Positions 61,342 through 64,000 of a stretch of DNA of 64,000 bases are shown here, in pieces (the first letter of the stretch is position 1; each line of letters starts with the position of its first letter). The translations under genes and the position numbers were made by a program. This DNA comes from Pseudodesulfovibrio profundus (GTDB lineage: Bacteria; Desulfobacterota; Desulfovibrionia; Desulfovibrionales; Desulfovibrionaceae): assembly GCF_900217235.1 (NCBI RefSeq), contig NZ_LT907975.1, positions 2,703,001 to 2,767,000 of the forward strand, given 5' to 3'. Below the pieces are notes generated by a model. The model worked only from the letters and a program-made list of their open reading frames with translations, had not been told where the DNA came from and did not search any database.

Positions 61342-61376
61342 AACCCCGCGAAATCAGATTGATTCGCGGGGTTTTT
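61342..61376 (+). terminator. Intercistronic terminator between plsX and fabH
   Basis: ACCCCGCGAA/TTCGCGGGGT stem with AATC/GATT inner pairing, then TTTTT. It may be a partial terminator, because fabH lacks an obvious strong promoter in the next 100 nt. Confidence 0.85.
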
Positions 61377-61474
61377 ATCTTACATAATATTGAGTGTTTA
61401 CGTTGTTAAACGGCTGTTTGCGTAATTTTTCGTAGTACTTGACCGTTTACAATCAATCACTTACATGAGCGACC

Positions 61475-62464
61475 ATGAAAACAAACTTCATCATACGCGG
61501 CCTTGGCATGTATGCGCCCGAGCGTGTCGTGACCAACGTCGATCTTGAAAAGATAGTAGATACGTCCGATGAGTGGATCACCACTCGGACGGGTATCAGG
61601 CAACGGCACGTTGTTGCCGAGGATGAGGCTGCTTCCGACATGGCTTACGAGGCCGCCAAAAAGGCCCTTGCCAATGCTGGAATGGAAGCCGATGAGCTGA
61701 CACACATCGTGTGCGGTACGTTCACCCCTGATGCCATCATTCCCTCAACTGCCTGCCGTGTTCAGGAAAAACTGGGCATCACCGGCCAGATGTGCATTGA
61801 TGTACAGGCTGCCTGCTCCGGTTTCCTTTATGCAATGCAGACCGCCCGAGGCTATCTGGCCCTTGAGCCGGAAAGCAAGGTGCTGGTCGTCACCTCCGAA
61901 GTCATTTCCCGTCGTTTGAACTGGGAAGACCGGACAACCTGTGTCCTGTTCGGCGATGCCGCAGGCGCAGCCATCATCACCACCGGCGAAGCGGATGAAA
62001 CGCCCCGAATCGTGGATGTCATCCTGGCTGCCGATGGTTCGCTTGGCGATCTGCTCACCGTCAACGGCGGTGGCTCTGCCCATTCCTACAAGAAGGGCGA
62101 GACTGTAGGCGACGAGTACTTTGTCCAGATGCAGGGTCGCGACATCTTCAAGCATGCCGTGCGCAACATGGTCGGTATCTCCGAAAAGCTGCTCGCCAAG
62201 CATGGCATCGACAAAAACGATGTGGATGTACTCATCCCGCATCAGGCCAATCTGCGCATCATCGATGCCGTCGGTCGCAAGTTTGACATCCCCGAAGAAA
62301 AAGTCTTCAGCAACATTGATCGCTACGGTAACACATCCGCAGCCTCGGTTCCGGTTGCTCTGACGGAAGCGGTAGAAACCGGATTCGTCAAGAAAGGCGA
62401 CCTGGTACTCATGCCGACCTTTGGTGGCGGCTTCACCTGGGGCGCGGGTCTGATACAGTTTTAG
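61475..62464 (+). CDS. fabH: 3-oxoacyl-ACP synthase III
   Basis: A 329-residue FabH, which starts fatty-acid synthesis by condensing acetyl-CoA with malonyl-ACP. Catalytic triad: Cys114 in DVQAACSGFLYA, His in LIPHQANLRI, and Asn in YGNTSAASVPVAL. TRTGIRQRH and GGGFTWGAGLIQF are family ends. The Shine-Dalgarno is weak (GAGCGACC). Length is standard. Confidence 0.95.
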   Translation: MKTNFIIRGLGMYAPERVVTNVDLEKIVDTSDEWITTRTGIRQRHVVAEDEAASDMAYEAAKKALANAGMEADELTHIVCGTFTPDAIIPSTACRVQEKLGITGQMCIDVQAACSGFLYAMQTARGYLALEPESKVLVVTSEVISRRLNWEDRTTCVLFGDAAGAAIITTGEADETPRIVDVILAADGSLGDLLTVNGGGSAHSYKKGETVGDEYFVQMQGRDIFKHAVRNMVGISEKLLAKHGIDKNDVDVLIPHQANLRIIDAVGRKFDIPEEKVFSNIDRYGNTSAASVPVALTEAVETGFVKKGDLVLMPTFGGGFTWGAGLIQF

Positions 62465-62605
62465 ATATTCAAACACCCGTTTCGCTATACTTTCGTAACA
62501 GAAGTATGATAGACGACTGCTCTCTTTGCACCCGGAAATTTGCAGTCGCAGATCAATTAGTATATTGGGGTGCTGTTCAAGAGAAAATCTCGAGGTAGTA
62601 TATAT

Positions 62606-63349
62606 ATGAGTGATCTTCCGAAAGTCGCACTGGTCACGGGTGGGTCCCGTGGCATTGGTCGTGTAGTCGCTGAACGCCTGGCTGCAGACGGCTTTGCCGT
62701 TTACCTGACGTATGTTTCCCGCCCTGAAGAAGCGGAGAAAGTCGTTGGTGCAATCGAGGCAAAAGGTGGACAGGCCAAGGCCTTCCAACTGGACTCCGGT
62801 GATCGGGAAGCTATCGCTGCCTTCTTCAAGGATGAGATCAAGGGCAAAGTATCGCTTGAGGTACTGGTCAACAACGCGGGTATTACCCGCGACGGCCTCA
62901 TGATGCGCATGAAGGACGAGGATTGGGACAAGGTTATCGAAATCAACCTGACCGGTTGTTTCGCTTTTCTCAAGGAATCCTCCAAGATCATGGGTAAACA
63001 GCGCCGTGGTCGCATCGTAAATATTACCAGCATTGTTGGACAGATGGGCAACGCTGGCCAAGCCAACTACTGCGCGGCAAAGGCGGGTCTCATTGGCCTG
63101 ACCAAGTCCGCTGCACGCGAGCTTGCCGGACGTGGAATTACGGTTAACGCCGTGGCTCCTGGCTTCATCGAAACCGACATGACCGCCGAACTCCCTGAGA
63201 AGGTCGTGGAGTCGATGCTGGCGCAAATTCCGTTAAAGTCCCTCGGGCAGTCCGAGGATATCGCAGCCGCAGTCGCATTCCTGGCCGGTCCCGGTGCAGG
63301 ATACATCACCGGTCAGGTGTTGGGCGTCAATGGCGGCATGTACATGTAA
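62606..63349 (+). CDS. fabG: 3-oxoacyl-ACP reductase
   Basis: A 247-residue SDR enzyme. Nucleotide motif VTGGSRGIGRVVAERL near residue 11, NNAGITRDGLMMRM, catalytic Ser in ITSIVGQMGNAGQANYCAAKAGLIGLTKSAARE with the Tyr and Lys, and PGFIETDM. The ATG at 62606 is preceded by CGAGGT; the frame to 62570 is not needed. Reduces 3-oxoacyl-ACP in elongation. Confidence 0.95.
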   Translation: MSDLPKVALVTGGSRGIGRVVAERLAADGFAVYLTYVSRPEEAEKVVGAIEAKGGQAKAFQLDSGDREAIAAFFKDEIKGKVSLEVLVNNAGITRDGLMMRMKDEDWDKVIEINLTGCFAFLKESSKIMGKQRRGRIVNITSIVGQMGNAGQANYCAAKAGLIGLTKSAARELAGRGITVNAVAPGFIETDMTAELPEKVVESMLAQIPLKSLGQSEDIAAAVAFLAGPGAGYITGQVLGVNGGMYM

Positions 63350-63384
63350 TTGAAAAATAAACCAATTTGATACTGGAGGAAGTT

Positions 63385-63618
63385 ATGTCCGATGTCGCAG
63401 CAAAAGTAAAAGATATCATCGTTGAGCAGCTTGGTGTTTCCGAAGACGAAGTCGTTAACTCCGCAGCTTTCGTTGAAGATCTGGGCGCTGATTCTCTGGA
63501 CCTGACCGAACTGATCATGGCCATGGAAGAAGAATTCGACCTGGAAATCGACGACGAAGTAGCTCAGAAGATCGTCAAGGTCGAAGATGCCATTTCCCAC
63601 ATCGAAAAGGCCATCTAA
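63385..63618 (+). CDS. acpP: Acyl carrier protein
   Basis: A 77-residue acidic protein with the phosphopantetheine site [10 protein letters not shown] (Ser37). TGGAGGA precedes the ATG at 63385. Usual place between fabG and fabF. Carries the growing acyl chain for the surrounding enzymes. Confidence 0.97.
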   Translation: MSDVAAKVKDIIVEQLGVSEDEVVNSAAFVEDLGADSLDLTELIMAMEEEFDLEIDDEVAQKIVKVEDAISHIEKAI

Positions 63619-63645
63619 TTAAACGGTCTTTGAATGGGTAATAAT

Positions 63646-63686
63646 GTGAGCGTCTTGTACACTTATTGTGTCAGGCGCTCCTTTTT
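63646..63686 (+). terminator. Intercistronic terminator between acpP and fabF
   Basis: GAGCG (63648-63652) pairs with CGCTC (63676-63680), with TTGTACA/TGTGTCA-type partial pairing inside, followed by CTTTTTCATTTTTT. It would give more acpP than fabF transcript, which suits the high demand for ACP. Confidence 0.6.
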
Positions 63687-63715
63687 CATTTTTTACGAGC
63701 CAACGGAATAACAAT

Positions 63716-64000
63716 ATGAATAGGGTTGTTGTCACCAGCGTCGCTGCTATCACACCCATCGGTAATGATGTAGAGACAAGCTGGGAAAATCTTCTGGCCG
63801 GTAAGTCCGGTATCAGCAAGATCACAAGATTCGATGCATCCGAACATGCAACCAAAATCGCCGGGGAAGTGAAGGATTTCGATCCGACCATCTACATTCC
63901 CAAAAAGGAAGCCCGGCGCATGGAAATCTTCACCCAGTATGCGGTGGGTTGTACTAAGATGCTGTTTGAAAAGGCTGGATGGACCATTCCCGAAGAGGAA
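63716..64000 (+). CDS. fabF: 3-oxoacyl-ACP synthase II (N-terminal part; cut by window end)
   Basis: 95 codons are present, beginning MNRVVVTSVAAITPIGNDVETSWENLLAGKSGISKITRFDASEHATKIAGEVKDFDP, the typical N-terminus of FabF, continuing with KKEARRMEIFTQYAV. The active-site Cys and His residues lie beyond the window. Shine-Dalgarno weak (GGAATAAC). Condenses acyl-ACP with malonyl-ACP. Confidence 0.94.
   Translation, partial: MNRVVVTSVAAITPIGNDVETSWENLLAGKSGISKITRFDASEHATKIAGEVKDFDPTIYIPKKEARRMEIFTQYAVGCTKMLFEKAGWTIPEEE

Noticed and set aside
1-64000. tRNA, rRNA, CRISPR arrays, transposases or phage genes
   Set aside because: Intergenic regions were read for cloverleaf-like or repeat-spacer patterns and for transposase or integrase motifs; none was found.

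Overview
The window looks like a chromosomal segment of a sulfate-reducing Desulfovibrionaceae bacterium, close to Pseudodesulfovibrio. This is inferred from gene content read directly in the sequence: multihaem c-type cytochromes, nickel-hydrogenase maturation genes, an Mrp/ParA ATPase beside a sigma-54 regulator, a HesB-like selenoprotein, several sigma-54 regulators with -24/-12 promoters, and many orphan periplasmic binding proteins. I see no rRNA, tRNA, CRISPR array, prophage or insertion sequence.

Layout. 1-2.2 kb: the end of a glycan-modification cluster (two methyltransferases), then a palindrome-rich intergenic repeat. 2.2-6.3 kb: ribB under an FMN riboswitch, a CHASE4 sensor kinase, and hypAB. 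6.5-10.9 kb: a PAS sigma-54 activator, a 578-nt non-coding stretch with a sigma-54 promoter and a long inverted repeat, mrp, and a DUF697 membrane protein. 11.2-15 kb (minus strand): aminotransferase, cobS, SAM hydrolase and YitT genes. 15.1-17.3 kb: a PocR-domain protein, an acetyltransferase and a NapH-like ferredoxin. 17.6-26.9 kb: a LIV-type ABC transporter operon carrying a CBS-ACT protein and two acyl-CoA ligases. 27-31.3 kb: sppA, a Cys-cluster protein, a shikimate-kinase-like kinase, pyrR, a Sec-containing HesB/IscA protein and its Cys paralogue. 31.5-37.4 kb: octahaem HAO-like cytochrome plus NapC-type tetrahaem partner, divergent from a haem-sensor hybrid kinase and a sigma-54 response regulator. 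37.4-44.6 kb: glycosyltransferase, WcbI-like protein, cobT, ribE, ribD, dCMP deaminase, and two orphan binding proteins. 44.7-50.8 kb: a Zra-like envelope metal/stress module. 50.9-58.9 kb: a frameshifted porin, HDOD protein, NifU-like protein, gltX, a SHOCT protein, and a binding protein overlapping its sensor kinase. 59-64 kb: rpmB and the DUF177-rpmF-plsX-fabH-fabG-acpP-fabF lipid operon, which runs off the end.

Three points stand out. First, the window encodes a selenoprotein: an in-frame UGA at codon 33 of a HesB-like gene, which a standard gene caller would split. Second, a Zra-like two-component system appears to control a regulon readable from DNA: matching clusters of TGCAC/GTGCA half-sites lie about 55-115 bp upstream of -24/-12 promoters for both the zraP-like operon and a distant SHOCT-protein gene. 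Third, the HAO-like cytochrome pair is divergent from a two-component system whose sensor has a c-type haem motif, with a palindromic operator candidate between them. Functions come from family recognition by eye; no search was run.
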